From Tritrichomonas musculus (taxonomy: Eukaryota > Parabasalia > Tritrichomonadida > Tritrichomonadidae), in the NCBI GenBank assembly GCA_039105265.1, contig JAPFFF010000009.1:248001-312000 (forward strand): 64,000 nt of DNA, in the 5' to 3' direction. The translations under genes and the position numbers were made by a program. Shown here in pieces: positions 42,227-53,028 of the stretch. Within the stretch, counting starts at the first letter, position 1, and the number at the start of each line of letters is the position of its first letter. The notes below the pieces were generated by a model. It ran no database searches. It was not told the origin of the DNA and worked only from the letters and a program-made list of their open reading frames with translations.

Positions 42227-44838
42227 CACAAGTTTATTTATGAAACAAAGCAATAAAAAGCAAATTTTAGACATAACTCCGGTGAAGAATTATTTAATGT
42301 TTCAAAAGTCATATTTCGAAATCGTGACAAAATAAACAAAAACAAAAACAAATATAAATTTATTTATGAAATGAATCAATAAAAAACAAATTTTAAACAT
42401 AACTCCGGTGAAGAATTATTTAATGTTTCAAAAGTCATATTTCGAAATCGTGACAAAATAAACAAAAACAAAAACAAATATAAATTTATTTATGAAATGA
42501 ATCAATAAAAAACAAATTTTAAACATAACTCCGGTGAAGAATTATTTAATGTTTCAAAAGTCATATTTCGAAATCGTGACAAAATAAACAAAAACAAAAA
42601 CAAATATAAATTTATTTATGAAATGAATCAATAAAAAACAAATTTTAAACATAACTCCGGTGAAGAATTATTTAATGTTTCAAAAGTCATATTTCGAAAT
42701 CGTGACAAAATAAACAAAAACAAAAACAAATATAAATTTATTTATGAAATGAATCAATAAAAAACAAATTTTAAACATAACTCCGGTGAAGAATTATTTA
42801 ATGTTTCAAAAGTCATATTTCGAAATCGTGACAAAATAAACAAAAACAAAAACAAATATAAATTTATTTATGAAATGAATCAATAAAAAACAAATTTTAA
42901 ACATAACTCCGGTGAAGAATTATTTAATGTTTCAAAAGTCATATTTCGAAATCGTGACAAAATAAACAAAAACAAAAACAAATATAAATTTATTTATGAA
43001 ACAAAACAATAAAAAACAAATTTTAAACATAACTCCGGTGAAGAATTATTTAATGTTTCAAAAGCCATATTTCGAAATCGTGACAAAATAAACAAAAACA
43101 AAAACAAATATAAATTTATTTATGAAATGAATCAATAAAAAACAAATTTTAAACATAACTCCGGTGAAGAATTATTTAATGTTTCAAAAGCCATATTTCG
43201 AAATCGTGACAAAATAAACAAAAACAAAAACAAATATAAATTTATTTATGAAATGAATCAATAAAAAACAAATTTTAAACATAACTCCGGTGAAGAATTA
43301 TTTAATGTTTCAAAAGTCATATTTCGAAATCGTGACAAAATAAACAAAAACAAAAACAAATATAAATTTATTTATGAAACAAAACAATAAAAAACAAATT
43401 TTAAACATAACTCCGGTGAAGAATTATTTAATGTTTCAAAAGTCATATTTCGAAATCGTGACAAAATAAACAAAAACAAAAACAAATATAAATTTATTTA
43501 TGAAATGAATCAATAAAAAACAAATTTTAAACATAACTCCGGTGAAGAATTATTTAATGTTTCAAAAGTCATATTTCGAAATCGTGACAAAATAAACAAA
43601 AACAAAAACAAATATAAATTTATTTATGAAACAAAACAATAAAAAACAAATTTTAAACATAACTCCGGTGAAGAATTATTTAATGTTTCAAAAGTCATAT
43701 TTCGAAATCGTGACAAAATAAACAAAAACAAAAACAAATATAAATTTATTTATGAAATGAATCAATAAAAAACAAATTTTAAACATAACTCCGGTGAAGA
43801 ATTATTTAATGTTTCAAAAGTCATATTTCGAAATCGTGACAAAATAAACAAAAACAAAAACAAATATAAATTTATTTATGAAATGAATCAATAAAAAACA
43901 AATTTTAAACATAACTCCGGTGAAGAATTATTTAATGTTTCAAAAGCCATATTTCGAAATCGTGACAAAATAAACAAAAACAAAAACAAATATAAATTTA
44001 TTTATGAAATGAATCAATAAAAAACAAATTTTAAACATAACTCCGGTGAAGAATTATTTAATGTTTCAAAAGTCATATTTCGAAATCGTGACAAAATAAA
44101 CAAAAACAAAAACAAATATAAATTTATTTATGAAATGAATCAATAAAAAACAAATTTTAAACATAACTCCGGTGAAGAATTATTTAATGTTTCAAAAGTC
44201 ATATTTCGAAATCGTGACAAAATAAACAAAAACAAAAACAAATATAAATTTATTTATGAAATGAATCAATAAAAAACAAATTTTAAACATAACTCCGGTG
44301 AAGAATTATTTAATGTTTCAAAAGTCATATTTCGAAATCGTGACAAAATAAACAAAAACAAAAACAAATATAAATTTATTTATGAAATGAATCAATAAAA
44401 AACAAATTTTAAACATAACTCCGGTGAAGAATTATTTAATGTTTCAAAAGTCATATTTCGAAATCGTGACAAAATAAACAAAAACAAAAACAAATATAAA
44501 TTTATTTATGAAATGAATCAATAAAAAACAAATTTTAAACATAACTCCGGTGAAGAATTATTTAATGTTTCAAAAGTCATATTTCGAAATCGTGACAAAA
44601 TAAACAAAAACAAAAACAAATATAAATTTATTTATGAAATGAATCAATAAAAAACAAATTTTAAACATAACTCCGGTGAAGAATTATTTAATGTTTCAAA
44701 AGTCATATTTCGAAATCGTGACAAAATAAACAAAAACAAAAACAAATATAAATTTATTTATGAAATGAATCAATAAAAAACAAATTTTAAACATAACTCC
44801 GGTGAAGAATTATTTAATGTTTCAAAAGTCATATTTCA
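42227..44838. repeat. 126-bp minisatellite, 21 copies
   Basis: The marker ACATAACTCCGGTGAAG recurs every 126 bases from 42271 to 44791, exactly 21 times. Copies are nearly identical. Two recurring variants (AATGAATCAAT versus ACAAAACAAT, and AGTCAT versus AGCCAT) are scattered in several copies, as expected of recent unequal exchange. The first and last copies are most divergent. The unit has stops in the frames inspected and is not coding. It ends about 125 bp before the MULE transposase ATG. Confidence 0.97.
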
Positions 44839-44963
44839 AATTGAAACGATATTGAACTTTTTATTAATATTGCTAAACTGTATAAATCAATACAAGTCAA
44901 TAATTAAATTTCCAATTCAATTAACGATTGAATTATAATAATAAACTGTTTCATTAATCATAA

Positions 44964-46811
44964 ATGGCATCCTGTACTCCTTCAGAGTTAATTGATGAAT
45001 TCCGTTCATTAAATGGATTTTTTCCAACAATCCAAGCTCTCACAGAAAAAATAAGGGAAATATCTACAAAATACAAATGTCCATTCATTTCATATTCAGT
45101 TGGCCCAAGTCGTTTAACCCAAATATATGCATGCTCTCATCTAAAAACAATTTTTAATTGTCAAGCAAAAGCAAAATTTTCATATGAAGATGGATTTGTG
45201 CGATTTGTTGAATGTGACAAAGAGCATAGTCATAAACCAAATGAACCAACAAGAATGAATATGCGCAATTGTTTAACACTGTTACAAAGAGAAAGAATTA
45301 AACACTTAACAACAGAAGGCCAATCAGCATATTCAATTAGATTACGAGAAAATTTAAAATGCACTAAAGATGTTTTATATAATATACGACGTCCAATACT
45401 TGAGAACATCAGAGCTCACGAAATGGAAAATTTGTTGCATGAGCTTAATAATGGAAATTCATGGATAAATAATGTCTTAAAAGAAAACGATACAAATGTT
45501 TTTTGCGGATGCCACTGTATCCATGATGTAATATGCAACAAATCCTACGCAAAAGACATTTGTATTGTCGATGACACCAGTTGTACAAATAAGTATGGAT
45601 TTCCAGTTTTAGTGATGATTGTTGAAGATGAAAATGGCCGCAGTCAACTGTTGGCATTCAGTTTAATGAAGACCAGAGAAGCTACGGAATTCGATCAATT
45701 CTTTGAAAAAGTTAAAGCAAAAGTTGGAGATATTCGTTTATTCGTTGCAGATAGAAACCAAATACAAATGAACTCAATCAAAAGAACATGGCCGAATTGT
45801 TTAATAATTAATTGTTCAATTCATATTGGCCGTAATATCAGATCAGTTTCTGTCGAACTTTATAATCTTTATGAAAAAATGCGTCACTTACAAATTACGG
45901 AAGAAGAGTTTCTAAATGCATGCATAGAATTTATACAAGATGATACAGTATCTGATGGTAAAACAACCATCCAGAATATCATTGATACAAAAGAATATTG
46001 GCTTCCAAGTGTAATAATCAAGTATAAACATTGTGATAACGAAACTTCCAATAGAGCGGAAGGTTTTTTCGGTTCTTTGAAAAATTTATTAGAACATAAA
46101 ATCGAAACACTTGCAAATGTAATCAGAGCTATTTACATTAGAGCTGAAAGAATGTATTTATCATCAATAAACGAGAAACCAATGAGTGTACCAGATGAAT
46201 TAATATCAGAACAAGATTCATTCAAAGTTGGAAAGCTTGCTTTAAGTTTAGTATACTCAGAATATATCGATTTAAATAAAAAAGGTTCATTAATGAAAGA
46301 ATATTCTCCTGATTGTTGCAAAATACATGCAATGTTTGATTTGCCATGTCGGCATTTAATGCTTAAAAGAATTCTCAATGACGATTATCCAATTTTGACA
46401 CTTGCAGATTTCTCAGAAAGATGGATACGTGCTGATGATTATAATGTTACTCCACCAAATAATCAAACTTTTATAATTCCAAGACAAAAACCAGCAAATG
46501 CAGATAATTCATATTCTAGTTATTTAGCACGTTTTGAAAGATATTTTTCATCAGCAGCAAGATCAGCATCAATTCGTCAAATATTAGATAATTGCATTAA
46601 TGAGTTACAAACAAATGAACACCAAAATGCAACAGAATCTGATGAATTACAGCCTCCTTCCTCAATTCCTCTAGCTGGAAGGCCCTTCACGCATCCAAGA
46701 AATAATGTTGATTTCAAAACAAATGGGAAAAAGAAGAAATATCATTGCAGTCATTGCGGATCTGATGACCATACTCTTCCTCGTTGTCCTTTTATTTTAC
46801 GTGATTCATAA
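44964..46811 (+). CDS. MULE transposase, intact, 615 residues
   Basis: The gene follows MULE architecture. Residues about 38-90 form a FLYWCH/FAR1-like zinc-binding region (C39, C57, C66, C84, H88, H90). The RNase-H-like core has IVDDTSC (D203/D204), VADRNQIQMNSI (D263) followed by C284 and H287 (NCSIHIGRNI), and SNRAEGFFGSLK with the catalytic E366. A SWIM-like CCKIHAMFDLPCRHLM follows at about 437-455. The C-terminus has a CCHC zinc knuckle (C595, C598, H603, C608). No stop or frameshift is present. It lies directly downstream of the 126-bp minisatellite, which may serve as its promoter region. Start ATG 44964 is the first in frame. The product should excise and insert the surrounding element. 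Confidence 0.95.
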   Translation: MASCTPSELIDEFRSLNGFFPTIQALTEKIREISTKYKCPFISYSVGPSRLTQIYACSHLKTIFNCQAKAKFSYEDGFVRFVECDKEHSHKPNEPTRMNMRNCLTLLQRERIKHLTTEGQSAYSIRLRENLKCTKDVLYNIRRPILENIRAHEMENLLHELNNGNSWINNVLKENDTNVFCGCHCIHDVICNKSYAKDICIVDDTSCTNKYGFPVLVMIVEDENGRSQLLAFSLMKTREATEFDQFFEKVKAKVGDIRLFVADRNQIQMNSIKRTWPNCLIINCSIHIGRNIRSVSVELYNLYEKMRHLQITEEEFLNACIEFIQDDTVSDGKTTIQNIIDTKEYWLPSVIIKYKHCDNETSNRAEGFFGSLKNLLEHKIETLANVIRAIYIRAERMYLSSINEKPMSVPDELISEQDSFKVGKLALSLVYSEYIDLNKKGSLMKEYSPDCCKIHAMFDLPCRHLMLKRILNDDYPILTLADFSERWIRADDYNVTPPNNQTFIIPRQKPANADNSYSSYLARFERYFSSAARSASIRQILDNCINELQTNEHQNATESDELQPPSSIPLAGRPFTHPRNNVDFKTNGKKKKYHCSHCGSDDHTLPRCPFILRDS

Positions 46812-47312
46812 ATCATTTTTATTAAATTTAATATTCATATATATCTTTTCAAAAAGTGGCCGTATTTTATAAACCATTAAAAAAGTGACCGTATTTTTTT
46901 TTTTGAGTGAAATTTTCATTGAAAAATATTTCTATCAAAAAGTCGATGTATTTTATAAACCATTCAAAAAGTTCCATTCAAAAAGTGAACGTATTTTTAG
47001 GCGATATCTCTTTTTTTTTCTGCGCGATAAAATTTTTTCATGAATTTTTCTATATTTTTATTGAAAATTTGAATGGAAATAAAGAATTTTTATTTTTTTC
47101 TCGTGTAAAAATGAAAATTTTCTCGTGCTAGGACTATATTTTTTATAATTATTATTTTTTTTTTTCAAATAAATACATTAATTTAAAGCAATGACAAAAT
47201 ATCCCATGACTCAAACATAATTTTAACTATTGTTTAGAACATTTTACTACTTTTTTTCATCAATTTGGCAAAAAAAGTCAATCGTTTTTTCCTCTATCAA
47301 CACTCTTTTATA

Positions 47313-48890
47313 ATGACAAAAAATATTATTAAAGCTTTAATTATACGATTTAAAGAAGATTGGAACTTTGAAATTGAAGATATAACTGATGAATTTGGGT
47401 TTGAAGAACTACCTATCGAAGATACATTATGTCGTAAAGGTGAAAATGGATTTTACATATCAACAATAAAATCATCTTCATTTATTACTTTCAAATTTTA
47501 TAATAATCTCAATTATTTACTATTTTTTGATGAATCAAAATTAAAAAAAGAAACAGATTCCATTTCTTTAGACGAACTAGAAGATCCAATGATAATGGCT
47601 CTACTTGCATGCTTTTCGAAGTTTAATTCGCTAAATAGCTCACTTACTCTCTCAATATTCAAGTATTTTTTAAAAAAAGGAAAATACGATATATTAAACG
47701 AATTATATGAATCATTATATGAGAATGAAAAACTATCATCATTAAATTATTATACACTTTTTTTTGGATACTTTATCAAACAATTTGATTTCAAAGATAA
47801 AATTAAAAAAGTGTGCAAACCAAAAGAATTTAAAGAGATATTAAATTTGCTTAATTTAATAGATATTTTTGACAAATTTCCAGATAGATTTAGATTTGCA
47901 TTCTTATCAACTGTATTCCATTTTCCTGAATTAGAAGGAAAAAGAGAAGCACTTGATGAAAAAAAAGAAACTATTAACGGAAAGAAGTCATATAGAGAAA
48001 AGCACGAGGAAAGCGAAAATTATGAAAAAAAAATGTTTGATGCTCTTTTTAATATATTAGAAACAAATACAAAACCGGAAATCTGGTCGGAAAGCATTTC
48101 TATTCTAAAAATGTTTCTTCCTAATATATATTGGAACTATTTTATTGATCACCATTTGTTCCAATCTCCTCATTTTGTGCTCAACACTGAATTATCTTCT
48201 AAGATTATAAGAGAATATAACTTGATCAACAAACTTATTGAAGAGAAACCAATTTTTTTTGATACAATTTTTGAAAAAGTAATTGGAGATGAGGGAATTT
48301 TAAACAAAATTGATATAAATATATTTCAAAATTATTTCAATTCATTTAGTTCATTACCATTTTCAAAACTTTTAGGTTTAGAAAAAGAACCTTGGGAGAT
48401 TAACAATCGTCTCAAATACTTTGATATATTAACATGCTTAATAAAATTATCACAAATGACAATCGATGATTTTCTTGATCCTTCTAATGAAGAGAATAAT
48501 AAAGGTTTATTAACATTTTCACAAACAATAAACAATAAAGAAAAATTCGTTCAATATATTGGCAAAAAACAAAAAAAAGTTGTCATCAAAGATCAATTTT
48601 CTTTAATTTTTCATAACATATTTGGCCCCGTAACATCAAATTTCAAAGAAAATAATGTATATATAATTAAAAATTTTATAGATAATACTGTTTTAAATGA
48701 TTGCATTTTTAAGCAAATGTCGGCGCTTAGACAGAATGAAACATTTGAAAAATTAGTAAAAGAATGCTATATGAAGGAGGAAGATTGGGAAACTTTAAAT
48801 AAGAGAGTAGTAATAATTGATCGATACTTTAAAAATCATGAAGATAATTTTCCAAATGAAATTTCATATGAAAAAATGGTAGAAGGTTAG
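47313..48890 (+). CDS. Hypothetical helical protein, 525 residues
   Basis: The frame is open from 47265 with a TTG, but the first ATG is at 47313 (MTKNIIKALIIRFKEDW), which I use. The product is rich in Lys, Glu, Phe, Leu and Asn with repeated amphipathic helices (for example LLACFSKFNSLNSSLTLSIFK), suggesting an alpha-solenoid. A charged linker (KREALDEKKETINGKKSYREK) lies in the middle. No signal peptide, membrane segment or catalytic motif is seen, and I recognise no family. The MULE TIR lies about 170 bp upstream, so the promoter region may have been displaced or replaced by the insertion. Confidence 0.75.
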   Translation: MTKNIIKALIIRFKEDWNFEIEDITDEFGFEELPIEDTLCRKGENGFYISTIKSSSFITFKFYNNLNYLLFFDESKLKKETDSISLDELEDPMIMALLACFSKFNSLNSSLTLSIFKYFLKKGKYDILNELYESLYENEKLSSLNYYTLFFGYFIKQFDFKDKIKKVCKPKEFKEILNLLNLIDIFDKFPDRFRFAFLSTVFHFPELEGKREALDEKKETINGKKSYREKHEESENYEKKMFDALFNILETNTKPEIWSESISILKMFLPNIYWNYFIDHHLFQSPHFVLNTELSSKIIREYNLINKLIEEKPIFFDTIFEKVIGDEGILNKIDINIFQNYFNSFSSLPFSKLLGLEKEPWEINNRLKYFDILTCLIKLSQMTIDDFLDPSNEENNKGLLTFSQTINNKEKFVQYIGKKQKKVVIKDQFSLIFHNIFGPVTSNFKENNVYIIKNFIDNTVLNDCIFKQMSALRQNETFEKLVKECYMKEEDWETLNKRVVIIDRYFKNHEDNFPNEISYEKMVEG

Positions 48891-49090
48891 AAATACTGGA
48901 AGATAAAGATTATCTCATGTTTGAGCGCAATGCTTCTATATTTTAAATATGTAATCAATTAATTATTAAATAAGTTAAAGCAATTATTATATTTCTCTTT
49001 TTCATTCCAATTTTTTTCAAAAATCACACTGAAAATTTTGTGATACGTCATCAAAAAGTTATGTAATTATTGAATTAAAAAATTAATTAC

Positions 49091-49756
49091 ATGAAGCCTC
49101 AGTTTATTCCACCATTTCGTTTTTCTTATGTTGAAAAAGATGTTTTTCGAGGCGCTTATCCAGTTTCTCTCAATTTTGGTTTTTTAAAGACATTACATCT
49201 TAAAACTATAATATCTCTCATTCCAAGTGTAGTTGACGATGACCTCAAAAATTTCTGTCAATCTGAAGGTATAATAAATCATTGTTACTCTGTACCAAAG
49301 TTTGCTAGTCAAGTTATTATTACTGCAACAACAATTACAGAAATTATTCATATCATGTGTAATAATGAAAATCTTCCTTTATATGTACACTGTCTTGACG
49401 GAGGCCATACCACTGGCCTTATTATTATGTGCCTCCGTAAGCTTCAAATGTGGAGCTCAAGATCAATGTTTAATGAATTTACAACGTTTATTAATGATCC
49501 TGAAAACTGTGAAGAAGAATTCGTAAACAACTATAAGGCAACCTTTGAAATTTCTAATAATCGTCCAAAGTGGCTTCAACATTTAAGTGGCAAAAAAACA
49601 CATCCTACGCTTCGTGTTATTTTAATTGATGAATCGGAGTCAGAATCCGATGATAATGATGACAATGACGATAATGATGATAATGAAGAAAACAAAGATA
49701 AAGAAAGCAAAGATGAACGATTGAGTGATATTGACAAAACTCAAAACAACAAATAA
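49091..49756 (+). CDS. Siw14/Oca-like dual-specificity phosphatase family protein, probably catalytically impaired
   Basis: The first about 165 residues follow the plant/fungal Siw14-Oca family: PPFRFSYVEKDVFRGAYPVSLNFGFLKTL, then TIISLIPSV, and the P-loop VHCLDGGHTTGLIIMCLRKLQ. In active members the loop is HCxxGxxR; here the Arg position is Thr (C-L-D-G-G-H-T). The product therefore resembles Oca6-type degenerate members and is probably a pseudophosphatase or has altered chemistry. Active family members hydrolyse inositol pyrophosphates. The C-terminal about 40 residues are a Ser/Glu/Asp/Asn-rich acidic tail, a likely disordered or CK2-type region. Start ATG 49091 aligns with the family's N-terminus. 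Confidence 0.8.
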   Translation: MKPQFIPPFRFSYVEKDVFRGAYPVSLNFGFLKTLHLKTIISLIPSVVDDDLKNFCQSEGIINHCYSVPKFASQVIITATTITEIIHIMCNNENLPLYVHCLDGGHTTGLIIMCLRKLQMWSSRSMFNEFTTFINDPENCEEEFVNNYKATFEISNNRPKWLQHLSGKKTHPTLRVILIDESESESDDNDDNDDNDDNEENKDKESKDERLSDIDKTQNNK

Positions 49757-50112
49757 TAATAATTGTATAAGAAAACTGCGCTGTTATTTTCATCTATTAA
49801 TATTAAACTACTGTTTGTTTGCGTTACTCAAATTAATCAATCAAAAAAAAAAAAAAAAATTGATTGATTTTAATTTAATATTATTTCATTTAATTTTAAA
49901 TACGATAAAAACATTCTGTTTAGAAATGATTTTTATTCATTTTGATCAGATTAATGAACATTTGATTTAAAAGTAAACTGCTTGCTTATTGAAATAGAAA
50001 TCGATAATTTTAGCTTATTACAAGTTTTTAATTAATTAAAAGGCAATATTTAGAATAAAACATACATTTTATTAATAAATCATATAATATATATATATAT
50101 ATATAACGCATA
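49757..50112. other. Convergent intergenic region with a poly(A)-loop hairpin and TA repeats
   Basis: AATCAATC, then a run of about 16 A, then TTGATTGATT at about 49834-49869 forms a hairpin between two convergent genes. It could aid transcript ending. A (TA)n microsatellite lies at about 50086-50104. No gene is seen. Confidence 0.45.
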
Positions 50113-53028
50113 TTATTTAGCAGGCATTGTAACAGTTTGATATAAGCCAAGACCAAACATATTTTGATGAAGTTGAAATATTTCAAATCCTAATTCACTT
50201 TTATTTGTAACTTGCTCAACGAAATTGAATAAATTGTCTTCAGGAACTGAAATTTCAGTTTGCACCATTGAGTTCTTCTTTGATCGAAGAAACCACCACT
50301 GTCTCATTAAAGTATTAAAATTTTGTTTTTCATTTTTTGAAGGTAATTTTGGATTTGAAGGCAAAGTTTTTGCATTCAAACGAAAACCAGGATCAGGCCA
50401 ATCAATACCATGAGGGAGTAAAGTTAATGAGGACCAAAATTCTTTTGAAGTTTTTGAAGAAAATGGATTCTCCTTAAAATATCTATCAAAAATTTTAACT
50501 GTCTTATGGAAAGGTTTTTTAGCTAATGCAAATTTGATCGATATAAATTGCATATAAATTGGAAATCTAATTTGCTCAGGATATTTAAACAAGTCGAAAA
50601 AAAGATTTTCATTTATAATTTTAAGAATTACTTTGTAAAAAGCTTTGATATCATTTATTTGTAAGGATTCCAATGCCAATTTGAGAGCCTTAGTTTCAAT
50701 ATCACGAAAATTATAAATTGGCAAAATATCAGATATTGAATTTTGATAATTATCATCAGATTGATTTGTGAATAAAGGAGTAGAAACAATTGTTGAAAGA
50801 CGTGATTTTGGTGAAACATCTAAATCATCATCATAACAATAAGATGTGAATTGCTGACTTGGACTTCCAACATTCACTGTTTTTTGCATACTACTGTTTC
50901 TAGGCAAAGAACTGGGATACACAAAAGAATTCCTGCGAGGACCTTTAGGTGTTGAAGCATGTGCATAATTATTAGGTTTTATTTTTTCTTCAGAATCATC
51001 TAAATCATCAATTTCAATTGAATCAATTGAATTTTCACTATTTGACTCATTGTCACTGTTTGGCTGATTTTCTTCTGCAATTGGACTAAGTGGAACTTTT
51101 TTGGCAGATAAATCAATGTTAATACTACTTCTTCTTGATTTTTCATAATCTTCACGATCTGGCGTTTTTGGTACAATAAATGATTTAGAATTAATCATAT
51201 TGTTTTGTTTGTCTTTGTCTTTTTCAGATTTCCTAAAAAGTGAAGTCCATTGTTTATAAAAATGAGGTTTTGCAAAGGTGGAACAAACTTTTTCTCCAAA
51301 AGTACCACATATTGAACTCGTGTTGAAAAGAAGAAGTAGGATTTCATTGAAAATTTCCCCATTCCAAAATGTTTGTAATGACTTTTCATTGATAAGCTGA
51401 ATAACATTATTATCAATATTATTTTTAATTATTATGCTATTTGATAAGAAATTTATTCCTTTTTTGTGATGAATAAAGTAATGCAAAAGTGGAATTATAA
51501 ATCGCGGATCTCTTGATGCAAAAAAGGATGGATTTAATGTCAACTTAAAAATATCCCCTGTTGTTTCGCATAATACACGAGAAGCTTTGTCATTCAAAGA
51601 AAAAACATTATATAGTTTTTCAAGATTGCTATCTTCATTATTTATTTGGTTGTTAGTATAATTGTTATTATCATTGTTACTATTATTATTATTACTATTT
51701 TCGATAATTCTGTTATTACTAATTTCGTTTTGATCACTATCAATGCTTTTTTGATCAAAAACAGTTACCATAAAAGAAGCTCTTATTCGATCATCCTGAT
51801 CAATTAGAACAGCAGTTATGAATCCACGCGGAACAGCAATAAGAAGAAGGCCATTTTCAAATAAATAAAGAGGAATGCGTGAAGCTGGCCTATAATATGC
51901 TTCTTCTTGAGTATATCCGACATAATCATGGACGCTTTTGTAACATGAAGAACCTCTCTTATTTATTCTTGCATTCTCATTAATAATAATATTAGGATTG
52001 TATTTTTTAGCAAGTATTTTGTATTCTTCAATATCATATTTATATGGAATTTTGATAAAAAAGCCAGATGATGGAAAAACAATTGAAATTTCATTTAGAT
52101 TTGCAAAAATAGCGCATCGATCTTCGGATAATGGAGGCTCAATACTTCGCCTTTGAGGTGAAATAAATATATGAAATTCTGTATTCGGATCAATTTTAAT
52201 TTCATCAGGTAATTTAAATTTAATTGGAATATCTGTTCGAGTTTTATCAATTAAAAACGGAGAAACACAGCTATTATTGATTTTATTAATATTTATATTA
52301 CCAGGGCTCAAAAAAGGTGGCCTATTTGTAGAAGGATGAACATTTTGGGTACTACTATGAATCGAATAAACATGAGGTATATTAGAAGATATAACAGAAC
52401 GAAATGAATATCCTTTTGTTGTTGTTCTCGGGGTAATTTTATATGTAACTGTAGACTTGTCGTAGGTAATTTCGAGGGTATGAATTTTATTATCAAAAAT
52501 AGTAAACATAAACAGTGAAGAATTAAAACAAGTCCATGAAACATATTGAGGAAAATAAGTACGCGATGAAACAGGATAAATAACTGAGTTTAAGAAAACT
52601 TTCTCAGTATCTTGGTCATTTTTATCAGTTTGAGCGACACCTGATTGTTTATGAGAATCTTGCAGTTTTGTAATATTTGTATTATACGATATGAATGGTG
52701 ATCCTAATTTAAAATTAGGAACTGCAATAAAAATAGATCGATACGAAGGCCGCATTTCTATCCCATCATTAAATCGAAGAATAGTAATTAGATACCATCT
52801 TTGCGTATCAAGAACAGATGCACTATATATTCTTTCGGAGAATTGTGTATGATAAATCGAGATAAATCCTTCAGGGAGTTGATGAATTAATGTATCATAA
52901 TATTGAGAACGCGCAATAAATAAAGTAGAATTAGGATTTGCAGTGTCAGCTGAATAAAAACGTGTTCCATTTGAAATTTTAGGAAGCTTTTTGAGTTTTT
53001 TATAAAAAAAAGGAAAATGATTGCTCAT
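50113..53028 (-). CDS. Hypothetical protein, 971 residues, unrecognised
   Basis: The N-terminal about 440 residues are strand-rich with repeated short beta segments (GFISIYHTQFSERIYSAS, RWYLITILRF, SLFMFTIFDNKIHTLEI), which suggests a beta-propeller. A poly-Asn linker follows at about 440-470. A Ser/Asp-rich region with many predicted phosphosites lies at about 635-780. A conserved-looking helical C-terminus follows (IKAFYKVILKIINENLFF..., then RQWWFLRSKKNS). There is no signal peptide or membrane segment. I cannot name a family. A propeller-plus-helical layout is seen in trafficking and scaffold proteins, but that is only a structural guess. Confidence 0.75.
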   Translation of the reverse strand: MSNHFPFFYKKLKKLPKISNGTRFYSADTANPNSTLFIARSQYYDTLIHQLPEGFISIYHTQFSERIYSASVLDTQRWYLITILRFNDGIEMRPSYRSIFIAVPNFKLGSPFISYNTNITKLQDSHKQSGVAQTDKNDQDTEKVFLNSVIYPVSSRTYFPQYVSWTCFNSSLFMFTIFDNKIHTLEITYDKSTVTYKITPRTTTKGYSFRSVISSNIPHVYSIHSSTQNVHPSTNRPPFLSPGNININKINNSCVSPFLIDKTRTDIPIKFKLPDEIKIDPNTEFHIFISPQRRSIEPPLSEDRCAIFANLNEISIVFPSSGFFIKIPYKYDIEEYKILAKKYNPNIIINENARINKRGSSCYKSVHDYVGYTQEEAYYRPASRIPLYLFENGLLLIAVPRGFITAVLIDQDDRIRASFMVTVFDQKSIDSDQNEISNNRIIENSNNNNSNNDNNNYTNNQINNEDSNLEKLYNVFSLNDKASRVLCETTGDIFKLTLNPSFFASRDPRFIIPLLHYFIHHKKGINFLSNSIIIKNNIDNNVIQLINEKSLQTFWNGEIFNEILLLLFNTSSICGTFGEKVCSTFAKPHFYKQWTSLFRKSEKDKDKQNNMINSKSFIVPKTPDREDYEKSRRSSINIDLSAKKVPLSPIAEENQPNSDNESNSENSIDSIEIDDLDDSEEKIKPNNYAHASTPKGPRRNSFVYPSSLPRNSSMQKTVNVGSPSQQFTSYCYDDDLDVSPKSRLSTIVSTPLFTNQSDDNYQNSISDILPIYNFRDIETKALKLALESLQINDIKAFYKVILKIINENLFFDLFKYPEQIRFPIYMQFISIKFALAKKPFHKTVKIFDRYFKENPFSSKTSKEFWSSLTLLPHGIDWPDPGFRLNAKTLPSNPKLPSKNEKQNFNTLMRQWWFLRSKKNSMVQTEISVPEDNLFNFVEQVTNKSELGFEIFQLHQNMFGLGLYQTVTMPAK

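Larger units (their letters stand above)
39727..47140. mobile_element. Complete MULE (Mutator-like) transposon, 7.4 kb
   Basis: ATAGTCCTAGCACGAGAAAA begins the left end, and its complement closes the right end. The match is essentially perfect for about 45 bp. A 9-bp duplication TTTTATAAT (39718-39726 and 47141-47149) fits the Mutator superfamily; the exact terminal base is uncertain because the flank is AT-rich. Inside are a non-coding left arm with a foldback repeat, a 21-copy minisatellite, one intact transposase gene (44964-46811), and right-subterminal repeats of TTCAAAAAGTG..CGTATTTT (46850-47000) that echo ones near 42020. An intact gene and matching TIRs make this a recent insertion. 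It landed just downstream of the surface-protein gene without entering it. Confidence 0.9.

Noticed and set aside
42227-44838. Regular array resembling a CRISPR
   Set aside because: The whole 126-bp unit is conserved, with no variable spacers, and it lies inside a eukaryotic MULE; it is a minisatellite.
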